64,000 nucleotides of DNA. Origin: Spirochaetales bacterium. Its GTDB lineage: Bacteria > Spirochaetota > Spirochaetia > Sphaerochaetales > Sphaerochaetaceae. This document shows positions 40,692-49,583 of the stretch, piece by piece. The notes beneath the pieces were generated by a model. It did not search any database. It was not told where the DNA came from and saw only the letters and a list, made by a program, of their open reading frames with translations. The position numbers were made by a program, and so were the translations under genes. The stretch lies in assembly GCA_017614375.1 (NCBI GenBank), contig JAGABZ010000013.1, positions 138,414 to 202,413 of the forward strand, in the 5' to 3' direction. The stretch's first letter is position 1; each line of letters starts with the position of its first letter.

Positions 40692-41789
40692 ATGAAATTC
40701 ACCTGCCAGAGAGACTCGATTCTCAATGAAATCGCCAAGGCTTCGGAGTTCACATCTTCAAAGAGCAACCTCTCGATAGCTGCAAATATCTTTCTTGAAA
40801 CCAGGGGTGACAGTCTGGTAATCAAGGCCACCGACCAGAAGATGGGATACTGCTCCAAAATCACCGTGCAGACCCAGGAGGACGGTTCGACATCAATCAG
40901 ATGTGACAAGTTTCTCAATGTTCTGCGCTCGTTGCCCAATTCACAGGTGACCTTCTGCGAAAACGACGGGCAGATGGATATCACCAACGAGACCGGAACG
41001 ATTTCCTTCAACCTCAGAACCATGCAGGAGGACTTTCCGCAGCTTATCGAGGTCGGCGATGAGTTTTTCAGGGTTTCAAAGCAGGCACTTTGTAAGATTA
41101 TTGATCAGACTTCGTTCTCGGTCGGCACGGATGAGTCGAAGTATTTCATGTGCGGCGCTTTGCTGAGTCACGAGGACAATTGCCTGGTCATGGTCGGTAC
41201 CGACGGAAAGAGGTTGTCATATATCAAGGAACCGGTGGACACGGAGATCCCGCAGTTTGACGATGTGACCATTCCTCTGCGCTTTCTCAGCGTAATCCGC
41301 TCGTTCAAGGACACCGAGGGTGATTTTGAGGTCCACATCGACAAGAAAATCTTCATGATCCGCTCCAACAACGCCGAGTACTATACGGTGCTGATCAACG
41401 CCCCGTTCCCCAGCTACAAAAAGGTCATCCCCACCAACCTGGAGCATTTCTGCAAGATCCGCATCAGTGAGATGGACGAGGCCCTCAAGAGGGTTTCGCT
41501 TTTCACCGACTCGAAGTTCAAGAGAGTCATCTTCCAGATTGAGAACGACAGAATCCTGATTTCCACCGAGGAAAGCGAAATGGGCATGGCAAAGGAAGAA
41601 ATCCGCTGCGAGTTCGCCGGAACCCCGTTCAAGTGCGCGATGAACTTCGCTTTCCTGCAGGCACCGCTTAAGACGATGGAGGGTGAGTTCTTCAGCATCT
41701 GGTTCAACGACCCGTCCAGGGCGTTTGTGATCAAGCCTGAGCCGGAGAGGGAATACCTTCACGTCATCATGCCGATGCAGCTCAACTGA
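40692..41789 (+). CDS. dnaN: DNA polymerase III beta subunit (sliding clamp)
   Basis: A 365-residue protein with the three-domain clamp fold. Conserved signposts are KFTCQRDSILNEIAKA at the N-terminus, the hydrophobic-cleft region VGTDGKRLSYI, and the C-terminal VIMPMQLN, the clamp ending that contacts partner proteins. It encircles DNA and tethers polymerase III. AGGAGAAG precedes the ATG. recF begins 1 bp after its stop. Confidence 0.97.
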   Translation: MKFTCQRDSILNEIAKASEFTSSKSNLSIAANIFLETRGDSLVIKATDQKMGYCSKITVQTQEDGSTSIRCDKFLNVLRSLPNSQVTFCENDGQMDITNETGTISFNLRTMQEDFPQLIEVGDEFFRVSKQALCKIIDQTSFSVGTDESKYFMCGALLSHEDNCLVMVGTDGKRLSYIKEPVDTEIPQFDDVTIPLRFLSVIRSFKDTEGDFEVHIDKKIFMIRSNNAEYYTVLINAPFPSYKKVIPTNLEHFCKIRISEMDEALKRVSLFTDSKFKRVIFQIENDRILISTEESEMGMAKEEIRCEFAGTPFKCAMNFAFLQAPLKTMEGEFFSIWFNDPSRAFVIKPEPEREYLHVIMPMQLN

Positions 41790-41790
41790 A

Positions 41791-42894
41791 ATGCGTTTCT
41801 GCGAGGTCAGACTCAACAATTTCCGCAACCTCATGGACGGCAGCGTCGGTGTGTCGTCCGGTCAGGTATTTCTCGTAGGTGAGAACGGCCAGGGCAAGAC
41901 CAACTTCCTCGAGGCTCTGTATCTGCTGTGCTACGGAAACTCCTTCAGAACCCGCAATATCCGCGACCTGGTCAGACACGGTTGTTCTGACATGTCTGTC
42001 GGCGCGGATTTCATAGACATCCACGGGGACAAGAGGAGCATCAGGCTCAGCTACGCCGACGGCAAGAAAACGTTCTGCCTCGACGGCAGGGAGGTGCGTG
42101 ACCGCAAGGAGGTCATCTACAATATTCCCTGCATCGTTTTCTCGTACGACGATATCAACCTGGTCCGCGGTGAACCGGAGTTCCGGAGAATTTTCTTCGA
42201 CCAGACACTTTGCATGATGGACATGCTCTATCTTGACGACCTGAGGCACTACAAGGCGATTCTTAAGCAGCGCAACGCGGCGGTCAGGGAAAGCATGACC
42301 GGAATGCTCGACACCTATGACATCCTTCTGGCCCGCTACGGAATCCGGATTATGCAGGCCAGGAACGAGGCATGCAGGATAATGAACCTGATATTTCCCG
42401 ACCTGTACGCCTCGATTTCAGGAGACGGGCGCAGGCTTGAGATGAAATACCGGCCCTCCTGGTCCGGGGCGTCAACCGAGGAGGAAGCAATCCGGATTCT
42501 GGCGGAAAGCCGGGAGAGGGATCTGAAGATGCAGTTCTCCACCAGCGGTGTCCACCGCGACAGGTTCGTCATCACCGACCAGCGCGGGCTTTTTCAGAAC
42601 ACCGGATCGACCGGACAGCTCAGGCTGGCCTCGCTGGTGCTCCGCACAGCTCAGGCTGCGTACTTCCGCAGACAGATGTCACAGGACCCGGTGATGCTGA
42701 TAGACGATGTCCTATTGGAGCTGGATTCAGGTAAAAGAGGGGAGTTTTTGCGACAATTAGGCTCTTATTCGCAGGCTTTCTTCACTTTCCTGTCGGATGA
42801 GAAATACTTCACGGACAACCTCGGAGTCCGCGGCGGTAGCCTGTACTACACCGTCAGAGGCGGTGAACTGACGGAGGACGCAAATGGCTTCTGA
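41791..42894 (+). CDS. recF: DNA replication and repair protein RecF
   Basis: A 367-residue SMC-like ATPase. Walker A is VGENGQGKTNFLEALYLL, the signature region is TGQLRLASLVLRTAQ, and Walker B is DPVMLIDDVLLELD. RecF helps RecR and RecO load RecA at gaps. It has no separate ribosome site; initiation probably depends on the dnaN stop. Its end overlaps the DUF721 gene by 11 bp. Confidence 0.96.
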   Translation: MRFCEVRLNNFRNLMDGSVGVSSGQVFLVGENGQGKTNFLEALYLLCYGNSFRTRNIRDLVRHGCSDMSVGADFIDIHGDKRSIRLSYADGKKTFCLDGREVRDRKEVIYNIPCIVFSYDDINLVRGEPEFRRIFFDQTLCMMDMLYLDDLRHYKAILKQRNAAVRESMTGMLDTYDILLARYGIRIMQARNEACRIMNLIFPDLYASISGDGRRLEMKYRPSWSGASTEEEAIRILAESRERDLKMQFSTSGVHRDRFVITDQRGLFQNTGSTGQLRLASLVLRTAQAAYFRRQMSQDPVMLIDDVLLELDSGKRGEFLRQLGSYSQAFFTFLSDEKYFTDNLGVRGGSLYYTVRGGELTEDANGF

Positions 42895-43213
42895 CAACCG
42901 GAGAAAAACACGGTTCCGCAAAGCCCCGGAAGATCCGCAGCCGGCATCTTTCTACATGGATGACGCTTTAAAGAGGCTGGGCATAGACTTCAACGACCCC
43001 CGCGGCAGGCTGTTTTCCGACTGGGAGAATCTCGGTTTCGGTGATGTTTCCAGGCATTGCTCCCCGGTGTCGCTGAAAAACGGCTGTCTGGGAATCAAGT
43101 GCGAAACCGGCGCCTGGGCATCGCTTTTGCAGATGCGAAAGGCCGAAATCCTTCGCACGGTCAGGGAAAAATACCCTTCCCTGGAAATCAGGACGCTGAA
43201 GATCTTCGCCTGA
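42884..43213 (+). CDS. DUF721-family protein, DciA-like
   Basis: A 109-residue protein. The C-terminal 70 residues have the DUF721 pattern (GWEN-like DWENLGFGDVSRHCSPVSLKNG, then CETGAWASLLQMRKAEIL). DUF721 proteins next to recF include DciA, which helps load the replicative DnaB helicase where DnaC/DnaI are missing. The location directly after recF fits that role, but it is not proven here. GGAGG precedes the ATG. Confidence 0.85.
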   Translation: MASDNRRKTRFRKAPEDPQPASFYMDDALKRLGIDFNDPRGRLFSDWENLGFGDVSRHCSPVSLKNGCLGIKCETGAWASLLQMRKAEILRTVREKYPSLEIRTLKIFA

Positions 43214-43257
43214 TCCGCCTCTTATCAGCCTCATATAAAGGGAAACCGGTTCAATAC

Positions 43258-43287
43258 TTGACTTCATTCGGCAATGGATTGTACAAT
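43258..43287 (+). promoter_or_regulatory. Promoter of rpmH-rnpA-yidC-jag
   Basis: TTGACT and TACAAT are separated by 18 bp, giving a leader of about 70 nt before rpmH. Confidence 0.7.
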
Positions 43288-43363
43288 CATTTCCCGTACG
43301 GCTTTTAGCCATATAAGAGTTATATAAAAATCCGCTTTACGCGTTAACGTTTGGAGTGTTTCC

Positions 43364-43531
43364 ATGAGCTACAAAGGTAAAAGGACATATCAGCCGAGCA
43401 AGGTGAAGAGAAACAGGAAATTCGGTTTCAGAGCCCGCATGGCTACCAAGGGTGGACGTCTCGTCCTGGCCAGAAGACGTGCAAAGGGCAGACACAGCCT
43501 GACCGTCTCCGATGAGAAGAAGCCTTACTAA
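43364..43531 (+). CDS. rpmH: 50S ribosomal protein L34
   Basis: A 55-residue basic ribosomal protein. The central [20 protein letters not shown] and the [13 protein letters not shown] region are near-invariant in L34. The N-terminus SYKGKR and the tail TVSDEKKPY extend it by about 10 residues compared with the 44-46 residue norm. A TTTGGAG site precedes the ATG. Its last 20 bases overlap the rnpA start. Confidence 0.97.
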   Translation: MSYKGKRTYQPSKVKRNRKFGFRARMATKGGRLVLARRRAKGRHSLTVSDEKKPY

Positions 43532-43859
43532 GAGCGAAATAGTCCGCAGCAGTGCCGAAATTGACAGGCTGTTCAGGACGGGGCGCCGTTACAACGGCTC
43601 CGGCTTGAAATTGATTGCCGCACCGAACGGTCTGGATTATTCCAGACTCATTGTCATACCTGTCAGGCATTTCGGGAACTCGGTTCAGCGTAACCTGGCC
43701 CGCCGGCAGTACAAGGAACTGTTCAGGACAAACAAGGACCGTATCAGAAGTGGCTTCGATCTGGCTTTCATCGTTTACAAAGGACAGACTGCTTCCTACG
43801 GGGAGAAGGAACTTATACTGATTTCCCTGCTCAGTCAGGCCGGACTCTGGACGGCCTGA
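43512..43859 (+). CDS. rnpA: Ribonuclease P protein component
   Basis: A 115-residue basic protein that binds RNase P RNA for tRNA 5' maturation. The family RNR motif appears as [15 protein letters not shown], with Leu-Ala-Arg in place of the usual Arg-Ile-Lys; the [10 protein letters not shown] strand is conserved. The ATG lies within the 3' end of rpmH, giving a 20-bp overlap in another frame, so L34 synthesis and RnpA synthesis are coupled. Confidence 0.93.
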   Translation: MRRSLTKSEIVRSSAEIDRLFRTGRRYNGSGLKLIAAPNGLDYSRLIVIPVRHFGNSVQRNLARRQYKELFRTNKDRIRSGFDLAFIVYKGQTASYGEKELILISLLSQAGLWTA

Positions 43860-43930
43860 AGTCCTCTGTCTTTCCTTTGAGCGCGCACCTGCCGCCCGAA
43901 AGCCCGTCGAGAAAGAAAAAGGAAGGATAA

Positions 43931-45745
43931 ATGGACAAGAAATCGATCCTCGCAATCATACTCTGCGTCGTCGTCATAATGGCGGGCTCCTGGTATTCGA
44001 TCTTCAAGCAGAGCCAGGCCGCCGAAGCCCAGCAGCAGGCCGAAGCCGTGCAGGCTGTGGTCGAACAATCCGCGCAGGAGGTCAAGAACGAGCGCAGCGG
44101 AGAGGTCAAGGTAGCCTCCTCATCGGGGAGTGCCGAGCCCTTCCACTTCGAAACCGACCTGTTTGACATCACCTTTGACCCCGCCGGAGCCTCCGTTTCC
44201 AGCATTCTGCTCAAAGCCTACACCGACAACGGCGAAACGCTGGACCTCATCTTCAAGGGTGAGGGGGACCACAACGCCTTTCTCCTGTATCTCGGGGACA
44301 ACCTCGAAAAGCCGGTTACCGATGTCTTCAACTATACTGTCGGCCAGGACCGCGTCATCTTCACCCAGACGTTCACCGACTCCGGCACCGGAAACAAATT
44401 CACCGTAACAAAGACATTCCAGTTCAAGCAGGGCGATTACATGTTCAAGGTCTCGGTCGACATCGTCTCCGATTCCCCGCTTGATTTCGACGGATACGCC
44501 TACACCCTGGGTTTCGAGCCGCAGATCGGCCCGACCTTTACCCAGATGAAGAACGACAACTACAACTACCGCCGCTTCTACATCTCCTCGATCAAGAGCA
44601 ACGGAAAGAACAAGAAACTCCAGGCCAAACTGACAAAGAACCGCATCCTCTACGAGGACCCGTTCTCCTGGGTGGATCTGACCGGAAAATACTTCAGCGT
44701 CGTGGCAATGCCCGAGGTCGGGCAGTTCGATTTCATCGCCACCCAGAGCGATGAGGCGGGTGTTCCGCTTTCATCCAATTTCTTCCTCGCCCGCAACTCC
44801 GACGGGGAGACGACAATCAAGGACGAGGTCTACTACTACTGCGGACCGCAGCTGAAAAAATACCTGAGCACCTACTATGTGGCCGAAAACAACGCCTGGG
44901 GACTCCGCGGACGGAACCTCGACACCGTTGCCGACGGAGCCTCGTGGCTCGGCTGGCTTGAGACGGTGCTCAAGTGGTTCCTCGATATGTTCTACGCCGT
45001 CATCCCGAACTACGGCGTTGCCATCATCCTCACGACGGTCCTGATCAAGTTGCTGACCTATCCTCTTACCCGCAAGTCGACCGAGTCTTCTGCAAAGATG
45101 GCCATGCTTGCGCCAAAGATGGAGGCGCTTAAAGAAAGGTACAAGGACAACCAGGAGAAGCTCAACCAGGCTACGATGGAGCTGTACAAGGAGGAGGGTG
45201 TCAACCCGATGGGAGGCTGCCTGCCCCTGCTGATCCAGTTTCCCATCCTGATTGCCTTCTATGGTCTGCTCAACAAGCACTTCGAGCTCCGCGGAGCCAT
45301 GTTCATCCCCGGATGGATTCCCGATCTGAGCATCCCGGACACAGTGCTTACTTTGGGGTTCAACATCCCGCTTCTGGGTAACCAGATCCACCTCCTGCCG
45401 ATTCTCTACACAATCAGCATGATCTATTCCTCGAAGCTGACTTCGGCCAACAACAACCAACAGTCCTCGATGAAGTTCATGACCTACGGACTGCCGATAA
45501 TCTTCTTCTTTGTCCTGTACAACGCCCCCTCGGGATTGATTCTCTACTGGTCAATGCAGAACCTCCTGTCAATGCTGATGCAGGTCTATATGAACAAGAG
45601 GATGAAGGAGGGCAAGACCACTTCCCGCCTGACCAGGCAGCAGAAAAAAGAAGAGGAGGCCAAAGTCCCCGAAGCAATCCGCAGATTCGAGGAAAAGAAG
45701 CGCCGCCAGGCCCTCGAGGCCAAAAAGCCTGCCAAAAAGAAGTAG
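43931..45745 (+). CDS. yidC: Membrane protein insertase YidC
   Basis: A 604-residue protein of the Gram-negative long type. It has an N-terminal membrane anchor (AIILCVVVIMAGSWYSI), a large periplasmic beta domain (about 60-340), then five membrane segments with NYGVAIILTTVLIKLL, GGCLPLLIQFPILIAFYGLL and FVLYNAPSGLILYWSMQNLL. The basic tail (KKRRQALEAKKPAKKK) may contact ribosomes. The long type supports a diderm envelope. It follows rnpA without a yidD gene. AAGGAAGGA precedes the ATG. Confidence 0.97.
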   Translation: MDKKSILAIILCVVVIMAGSWYSIFKQSQAAEAQQQAEAVQAVVEQSAQEVKNERSGEVKVASSSGSAEPFHFETDLFDITFDPAGASVSSILLKAYTDNGETLDLIFKGEGDHNAFLLYLGDNLEKPVTDVFNYTVGQDRVIFTQTFTDSGTGNKFTVTKTFQFKQGDYMFKVSVDIVSDSPLDFDGYAYTLGFEPQIGPTFTQMKNDNYNYRRFYISSIKSNGKNKKLQAKLTKNRILYEDPFSWVDLTGKYFSVVAMPEVGQFDFIATQSDEAGVPLSSNFFLARNSDGETTIKDEVYYYCGPQLKKYLSTYYVAENNAWGLRGRNLDTVADGASWLGWLETVLKWFLDMFYAVIPNYGVAIILTTVLIKLLTYPLTRKSTESSAKMAMLAPKMEALKERYKDNQEKLNQATMELYKEEGVNPMGGCLPLLIQFPILIAFYGLLNKHFELRGAMFIPGWIPDLSIPDTVLTLGFNIPLLGNQIHLLPILYTISMIYSSKLTSANNNQQSSMKFMTYGLPIIFFFVLYNAPSGLILYWSMQNLLSMLMQVYMNKRMKEGKTTSRLTRQQKKEEEAKVPEAIRRFEEKKRRQALEAKKPAKKK

Positions 45746-45773
45746 GCTCCCGAAAAAGAAAAGAGGTTACACG

Positions 45774-46490
45774 ATGATAAAGGAATTTGAAGGAAGAACC
45801 GAACAGGAAGCCGTCAGAAAGGCCGCGCAGGAGCTGGGCCTGGGAGAGACGGACTTTGAAGTCGAGGTCCTTGACGAGGGCCGCGGCGGACTGTTCTTCA
45901 AAAAGCCGGTCAGAATCCGGGTAAGCGTCCCCGACGGGGAAAGCACCGGCTCTTTCGAGGAGGCTTTCGAGCAGGAACTCAACCAGCTCAACGGAACCGG
46001 GGACGAAGAGGACGAGGAACCGGACCTCGACGCGGAAACAGTGGAAAAGGTCAGCACCTTCACAAAGCAGCTGGCCGAGCTTATGGGTTATCCTGCCTCG
46101 GTCCAGGTCCGCAGCATCCGCGGAGTCAAACTGACTCTGGACATCGAGAGCCAGGATTCTTCAATCATCATCGGACGCAAGGGGAGAAATCTCGACGCCG
46201 TCCAGGTGGTTGTAAACGCCTACGCCAATCAGATCGACCCCCGCTGCAAGGTAATCCTCGACTGCGAGAACTACCGCGTCAGACATGAAAAGCAGATTGT
46301 CCGCGCCGCCTTCAGAGCAGCCCAGCAGGTCAAGAAGACCGGCCGCTCGGTTCTGCTCGAGCCGATGAATCCCTTCGAGCGCCGCCTGGTTCACACCGCG
46401 CTGAATGATGTCACCGGAATCGAAACCAAGAGCGAAGGCGAGGGCCTGATCAAGCAGGTCCGCGTCCTCTCAACCAGGGGAAGAAGATAA
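45774..46490 (+). CDS. jag: RNA-binding protein Jag/KhpB
   Basis: A 238-residue protein with three domains: Jag-N (residues 1-50: EFEGRTEQEAVRKAAQELG, FFKKPVRIRV), a KH domain (about 100-165 with IIIGRKGRNLDAVQVVVN) and an R3H domain (to the C-terminus: MNPFERRLVHTALND). It binds RNA, and in Gram-positives it partners KhpA. An acidic segment (NGTGDEEDEEPDLDAET) joins the first two. It ends the rpmH operon. Confidence 0.95.
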   Translation: MIKEFEGRTEQEAVRKAAQELGLGETDFEVEVLDEGRGGLFFKKPVRIRVSVPDGESTGSFEEAFEQELNQLNGTGDEEDEEPDLDAETVEKVSTFTKQLAELMGYPASVQVRSIRGVKLTLDIESQDSSIIIGRKGRNLDAVQVVVNAYANQIDPRCKVILDCENYRVRHEKQIVRAAFRAAQQVKKTGRSVLLEPMNPFERRLVHTALNDVTGIETKSEGEGLIKQVRVLSTRGRR

Positions 46491-46495
46491 CGGCT

Positions 46496-46616
46496 TTTTG
46501 GTTGTTTTCTCGCTGACCCGGGAAAAAACCACCATTTTTTTGGTGGTTTTTTTGCAGACTCGGAAAAAGCCACCATTTTTTTGGTGGTTTTTTCTTTAAT
46601 CCGTAAAAAACCACCA
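46496..46616. repeat. GGTGG/CCACC palindrome array B, period 41-42
   Basis: GGTTG at 46500 and GGTGG at 46542 and 46583 mark three units, each opening with a T run and closing with an A run plus CCACC. Unit loops (TGACCCGGG, AGACTCGG, TAATCCGT) resemble those of array A at 20.3 kb. It lies between the convergent jag and ACT-domain genes and would act as a bidirectional terminator. Confidence 0.88.
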
Positions 46617-46624
46617 ACGAAGGG

Positions 46625-47065
46625 CTATTCGACCAGCACCAGGCGGGCATCCTCCACGCCCCTGATGTCCGAGATTCCCGACAGGACGTCCCTGACCGGG
46701 CTTTCAAGCCTGCTGACATCGAGGGTGAGCATAACGCTGGCCACGTTGTGGATCGGCACGCTCTGGGATATGGCAATCACGCTTCCCCCGAAGGAAGAGA
46801 GGGTGTTCAGGACGTTGGACAGAACCCCGATTTCATGGGAAAGCAGCATCGAAATCACAGCCTTGCGGCCGGTCTTCTCCGAATTGAGGCTGAAAACATC
46901 GTCCTTGTACTTGTAGTAGGTGCTGCGCGAGATCCCGGTGCGCCGGACGGCTGAGCTGACATCCTTTTCCGCATGGCTTTCCAGCAGGCGCCGGGTCTCG
47001 ACGACCTTTGAAAAGCATTCCGGAAGCAGTTTGCGGTTGACAATCAGAAAATCGGCGTTTTTCAT
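46625..47065 (-). CDS. ACT-domain regulator, PheB-like (UPF0735 type)
   Basis: A 146-residue protein. The N-terminal half has a helix-turn-helix-like stretch (VSSAVRRTGISRSTYYKYKD) and the C-terminal half an ACT domain (SHEIGVLSNVLNTLSSFGGSVIAISQS), which commonly binds amino acids. Such proteins are small amino-acid-responsive regulators. It is divergent from the hom-lysC-asd operon, 101 bp away, which makes it a good candidate to control aspartate-family synthesis. AGGAGAAGGA precedes the ATG. Confidence 0.87.
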   Translation of the reverse strand: MKNADFLIVNRKLLPECFSKVVETRRLLESHAEKDVSSAVRRTGISRSTYYKYKDDVFSLNSEKTGRKAVISMLLSHEIGVLSNVLNTLSSFGGSVIAISQSVPIHNVASVMLTLDVSRLESPVRDVLSGISDIRGVEDARLVLVE

Positions 47066-47166
47066 TTCCTTCTCCTGAAGTACTTGAAAGGTTACCTTTT
47101 TTGTGATAGTTTGTCCACCATTAAGAGACAAGTGTCCGTAAATTAAAGACAGACGGGAGAAAGGCA
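47066..47166. promoter_or_regulatory. ACT regulator / hom divergent promoter region
   Basis: Toward the ACT gene TTGTCT and TATCAC are separated by 17 bp. Toward hom a TAAATT box lies about 25 bp before the ribosome site, with a weak -35. The AAGTACTT palindrome and an inverted GGACA/TGTCC pair lie within. Confidence 0.45.
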
Positions 47167-48249
47167 ATGAATATCGGATTGCTCGGAACAGGAACCGTAG
47201 GCGGCGGAGTAATTCAGATGGCCGGCCAGACGGCCGACCTGAGGATTGTGAAGGCCCTGACGCTGGACAAGCCTGAGGGAATACTCACCAACGACTTTGC
47301 CGACATAGCATCGGACGGCTCAATAGACACCGTGGCCGAGGCGATGGGCGGAATCAGCCCTGCCTATGAATACGCCCGGGCCTCGCTTGAGGCCGGAAGG
47401 AACTTTATAACCTCGAACAAGCTTCTGGTAAGCGCCAAGGGCGCCGAGCTGGATGCCTTGGCCAGGAAAAAAGGCGTGGCCTTTCTGTTCGGCGCGGCCT
47501 GCGGAGGAGGAATCCCCTATCTGGAGAGCCTCTCGGTTGCCAGAGAGTCCTATCCGCTTGACCGTGTCGGCGGCATTCTCAACGGCACGACCAACTTCAT
47601 GCTGTTCAACATGGAAAGCCGCGCCCTGTCCTATGATCAGGCGCTGGCCATGGCCCAGGAACTCGGCTACGCCGAGCGGGATCCGAGCAGTGACGTTTTG
47701 GGGCTGGATACCGCCCGGAAGATAGTTCTGGCAATAGCGGTGGGATTCGGTTTCGATGTCCGTCCTCAGGACGTTCCGACGTTCGGAATCTCGACGGTGA
47801 CGCCTGAGGATATCAAAGCAGCCAGGTCGACAGGCAGAGCCCTCAAACTCTGCGCCCGCGCATCATTCAGGGAAGGGGTGCTCGAGGCCAGGGTCAACCC
47901 GGTCTTCTGCGCACCCCAAAACCCCGAGGGCGCGGTGAGCAGGAATTTCAACATGGCCTGGTTCGACGGGCCGCAGTGCGGAAGGATTGCCCTCTACGGC
48001 CAGGGTGCCGGACGGTTCCCGACGGCGTCGAACATGATCCGCGACCTGCGCTCCATCCAGGCGGGAAAGCTCCACATGCTGCCTGAGACGCTCAAACAGG
48101 CCCAGCCCGACCAAAACGGTCGAAGCAGGCTCTGGTATGTCAGAACGGATGCCGGAAAACAGGAGATCCGTGCTACGGTCGGGGAAATCCACAGACGGTT
48201 CGCGACGGTTCCCGGAGCGTTCTTTGCCGAGATCGAAGAGGAGGAATGA
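47167..48249 (+). CDS. hom: Homoserine dehydrogenase
   Basis: A 360-residue NAD(P)-dependent oxidoreductase that reduces aspartate semialdehyde to homoserine. The Rossmann fingerprint GLLGTGTVGGGV opens the protein; the catalytic domain shows GGGIPYLESLS, GGILNGTTNFML and the AQELGYAERDPSSDVLGLD segment. There is no C-terminal ACT domain, so feedback would come from elsewhere. GGGAGAAAGG precedes the ATG. The stop overlaps lysC. Confidence 0.95.
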   Translation: MNIGLLGTGTVGGGVIQMAGQTADLRIVKALTLDKPEGILTNDFADIASDGSIDTVAEAMGGISPAYEYARASLEAGRNFITSNKLLVSAKGAELDALARKKGVAFLFGAACGGGIPYLESLSVARESYPLDRVGGILNGTTNFMLFNMESRALSYDQALAMAQELGYAERDPSSDVLGLDTARKIVLAIAVGFGFDVRPQDVPTFGISTVTPEDIKAARSTGRALKLCARASFREGVLEARVNPVFCAPQNPEGAVSRNFNMAWFDGPQCGRIALYGQGAGRFPTASNMIRDLRSIQAGKLHMLPETLKQAQPDQNGRSRLWYVRTDAGKQEIRATVGEIHRRFATVPGAFFAEIEEEE

Positions 48250-49583
48250 TGATAAAAGTCGCTAAATTCGGCGGGTCCTCGATGGCCGACGCCCTGCATT
48301 TCAGAATGGTCCGCTCAATAGTCAAGGACGACCCGGGCAGGGTGTGTGTGGTGGTTTCCGCCTGCGGTAAACGGAACAAGCAGGACAACAAGATCACCGA
48401 CCTTCTGTATCTGATCCAGGCTCACAGGCAGTACGGGGTCAGCTACGACGAGATTTTCAATACCATCCGGGAACGCTACAAGGATATCGCTGCCGAATTG
48501 AGGCTGAAGTTCGATCTGGACGCCGAGTTTGACGCAATCCTTGAAAAACTCAAAGGGGACATAGATGTGGATTATCTGGTGTCCCGGGGCGAATACCTGA
48601 CTGCCCGGCTGATGGCCGAGTATCTGAGATACGCCTTTGTCGACGCCGCCGATACGGTGTTTTTCAACTATGACGGGAAAGTCAACATGGAAAAGACCAC
48701 GGCCGCGCTGTCCGAAGCCGCCCGGAAATACGGACGCTTCGTGCTTCCCGGCTTCTACGGAACACTGCCCAACGGCAGAATCCGCCTCTTTTCCAGAGGG
48801 GGGAGCGACATAACCGGAGCCATCGCCGCCAACGCCCTTGACGCCGACTGTTATGAGAACTGGACCGATGTGTCGGGAATCCTGATGGCGGACCCCCGGG
48901 TTGTGGACAACCCCAGGCCGATAAAGCGGATCACTTACGAGGAGCTGCGCGAACTGAGCTTCATGGGGGCCTCGGTTCTCCACGAGGAAGCGGTTCTTCC
49001 GGTAAAGGAAAAAGGAATTCCGCTGAACATCCGCAACACCATCCGGCCGGAGGACAAGGGCACTTTGATTCTCAACAGCATTGACGAGGAGCCGGAAGGA
49101 GACCACCTGCTGACCGGAATCGCCGGGCGCAAGGGTTTTACAGTGATGACCCTGTACAAGAAGCAGATCACCACCGACACCCTCATAGTCCGCCGCACTC
49201 TTGAGATTCTCGAGGCCTGCCATGTCGAGGTCCAGCACATCACCCTGGGAGTGGACAGCTTCAACGTCGTCATGCCTACCGCCCAGGTCAGCGACCGGAT
49301 CTACGACATAGTCTCCGAAATCCGCAGCACCCTCAGCCCCGACGACGTGAAGATTCAGGACAACATAGCCCTCATTGCCTCGGTCGGCCGGAGGATGGTG
49401 AGCGTCCCGGGAAGCTCGGCCAGGCTTTTCGGCGCCCTGGGAGCAAACAATATCAACATCAGGATGATTGCCCAGGGGTCGGAGGAGATAAGCATCATAG
49501 TCGGCGTGGAGAACCGCGATTTCGAGCGGACGATCCGCACCCTTTATGAAGGATTCATGGACAAGGAGGAAGGCAATGCGTAG
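48249..49583 (+). CDS. lysC: Aspartokinase
   Basis: A 444-residue kinase that phosphorylates aspartate. The N-terminus has VAKFGGSSMADA; the nucleotide region has FSRGGSDITGAIAA and the ATP-loop DPRVVDNPRPI; two ACT domains (about 300-440) with GRRMVSVPGSSARLFGALG would bind Lys or Thr. Two adjacent ATG codons follow GGAGG; the second is used. It overlaps hom by 1 bp and asd by 8 bp. Confidence 0.95.
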   Translation: MIKVAKFGGSSMADALHFRMVRSIVKDDPGRVCVVVSACGKRNKQDNKITDLLYLIQAHRQYGVSYDEIFNTIRERYKDIAAELRLKFDLDAEFDAILEKLKGDIDVDYLVSRGEYLTARLMAEYLRYAFVDAADTVFFNYDGKVNMEKTTAALSEAARKYGRFVLPGFYGTLPNGRIRLFSRGGSDITGAIAANALDADCYENWTDVSGILMADPRVVDNPRPIKRITYEELRELSFMGASVLHEEAVLPVKEKGIPLNIRNTIRPEDKGTLILNSIDEEPEGDHLLTGIAGRKGFTVMTLYKKQITTDTLIVRRTLEILEACHVEVQHITLGVDSFNVVMPTAQVSDRIYDIVSEIRSTLSPDDVKIQDNIALIASVGRRMVSVPGSSARLFGALGANNINIRMIAQGSEEISIIVGVENRDFERTIRTLYEGFMDKEEGNA

